7,512 nt of DNA from JBKPDV01 sp046728075 (lineage in GTDB: Bacteria; Acidobacteriota; Thermoanaerobaculia; UBA5066; Gp7-AA6), in contig JBKPDV010000285.1 in NCBI GenBank assembly GCA_046728075.1, forward strand, positions 1-7,512. The letters are read 5' to 3'. The notes beneath the pieces were generated by a model. That model was not told the DNA's origin. It made no database searches and saw nothing but the letters and a program-made list of their open reading frames with translations. Of the stretch, positions 7,272 to 7,512 are shown piece after piece (position 1 is the stretch's first letter; every line of letters begins with the position of its first letter). A program made the translations under genes and the position numbers.

Positions 7272-7440
7272 GTCTATGACAAGAAACGGACCGGATCGGC
7301 ACATCTCGACCGTTCGCTGGGCGGTCAATTCCGCCAGCAGCAGCCCAACAACCGGACGTCACGCCCATCTCTAAGAGCCGATCCAAGAAGTTGTTGAGTC
7401 GGAAGAATCGGATGTGATTCATTGTCGGGCACCCGAATCG

Positions 7441-7450
7441 AAGGAGGGGG
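7441..7450 (+). promoter_or_regulatory. Ribosome binding site of the IS5-family transposase
   Basis: AAGGAGGGGG is a near-perfect anti-Shine-Dalgarno match. Its AGGAGG core ends 9 nt before ATG 7457, which fixes that start. Confidence 0.7.
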
Positions 7451-7456
7451 TGCTCG

Positions 7457-7512
7457 ATGTGGACGCCTGAACATCGCCGCGCGGCGGAGCGCCGCGGTTT
7501 GCGATATCCCAG
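7457..7512 (+). CDS. IS5-family transposase, N-terminal 18 codons only
   Basis: ATG 7457 opens a frame reading MWTPEHRRAAERRGLRYP to the window edge. This is the usual N-terminus of IS5-group transposases, which continue with a SDLTDAEW-type segment and then a DDE domain. No catalytic residue lies inside the window. The call rests on recognising this N-terminus, the strong ribosome site and the IS-like upstream sequence. The gene points away from the cyclase operon, so the element sits just upstream of gene A's regulatory region. Confidence 0.65.
   Translation, partial: MWTPEHRRAAERRGLRYP

Larger units (their letters stand above)
7374..7512 (+). mobile_element. Left end of an IS5-family insertion sequence, continuing past the window
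   Basis: The transposase start at 7457 is preceded by about 80 bp resembling the left end of an IS5-group element. I place the terminal inverted repeat at about GAGCCGATCCAAGAAG (from 7375), next to CTAA, which could be part of a short target duplication. The exact end is inferred, since the right end and its matching repeat are outside the window. Confidence 0.5.

Noticed and set aside
7201..7422. 73-residue minus-strand frame upstream of gene A
   Set aside because: It covers the IS5 left end and the leader region and has no domain or ribosome site.
1..7512. CRISPR array, tRNA, rRNA or riboswitch
   Set aside because: No regularly spaced repeats, cloverleaf or conserved RNA motif was seen on either strand by eye.

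Overview
This GC-rich window looks like an accessory region of an alphaproteobacterium, probably of the Rhizobiales/Bradyrhizobium type. That placement is inference from protein style: tandem class III cyclases with TolB-like and TPR regions, and the kinds of insertion sequence around them. No rRNA, tRNA or core housekeeping gene is present to confirm it.

Layout. Positions 1-704 (minus) hold the 5' two thirds of an rve/DDE integrase-type transposase that runs off the left edge. Positions 790-1749 (plus) hold a decayed IS256 (mutator) family transposase. It lacks its N-terminal region and is cut by an in-frame amber codon at 1324-1326. Positions 1750-1877 are intergenic and contain a perfect 9-bp-stem palindrome (1801-1823). 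Positions 1878-7169 (minus) hold three tandem paralogous genes, read from right to left as gene A (7169-5306), gene B (5300-3822) and gene C (3816-1878). Positions 7170-7456 are the upstream region of gene A and the left end of an IS5-family element. Its transposase starts at 7457 (plus) and runs off the right edge.

The three central genes share one architecture: an N-terminal class III adenylate/guanylate cyclase domain, one transmembrane helix, a TolB-like region, and a TPR-rich C-terminus. The predicted topology puts the cyclase in the cytoplasm and the TolB/TPR part outside the inner membrane, so each would be a one-protein receptor that makes a cyclic nucleotide. Each downstream gene starts exactly 5 nt after the upstream stop, in nearly identical junction sequence, which points to one operon built by tandem duplication.

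The operon is damaged or mis-sequenced. Gene A needs two single-base corrections (near 7058 and 6424) and gene C needs one (extra G in a G4 run, 2764-2767). Gene B has an open frame but lacks about 129 residues of C-terminal TPR sequence compared with gene A, while keeping the same last three residues. Gene B also has Asn at both positions that normally select adenine. With insertion sequences on both sides and a dead transposase, the simplest reading is a mobile-element-rich, decaying or fast-evolving locus. Base-calling errors remain a real alternative for the frameshifts.
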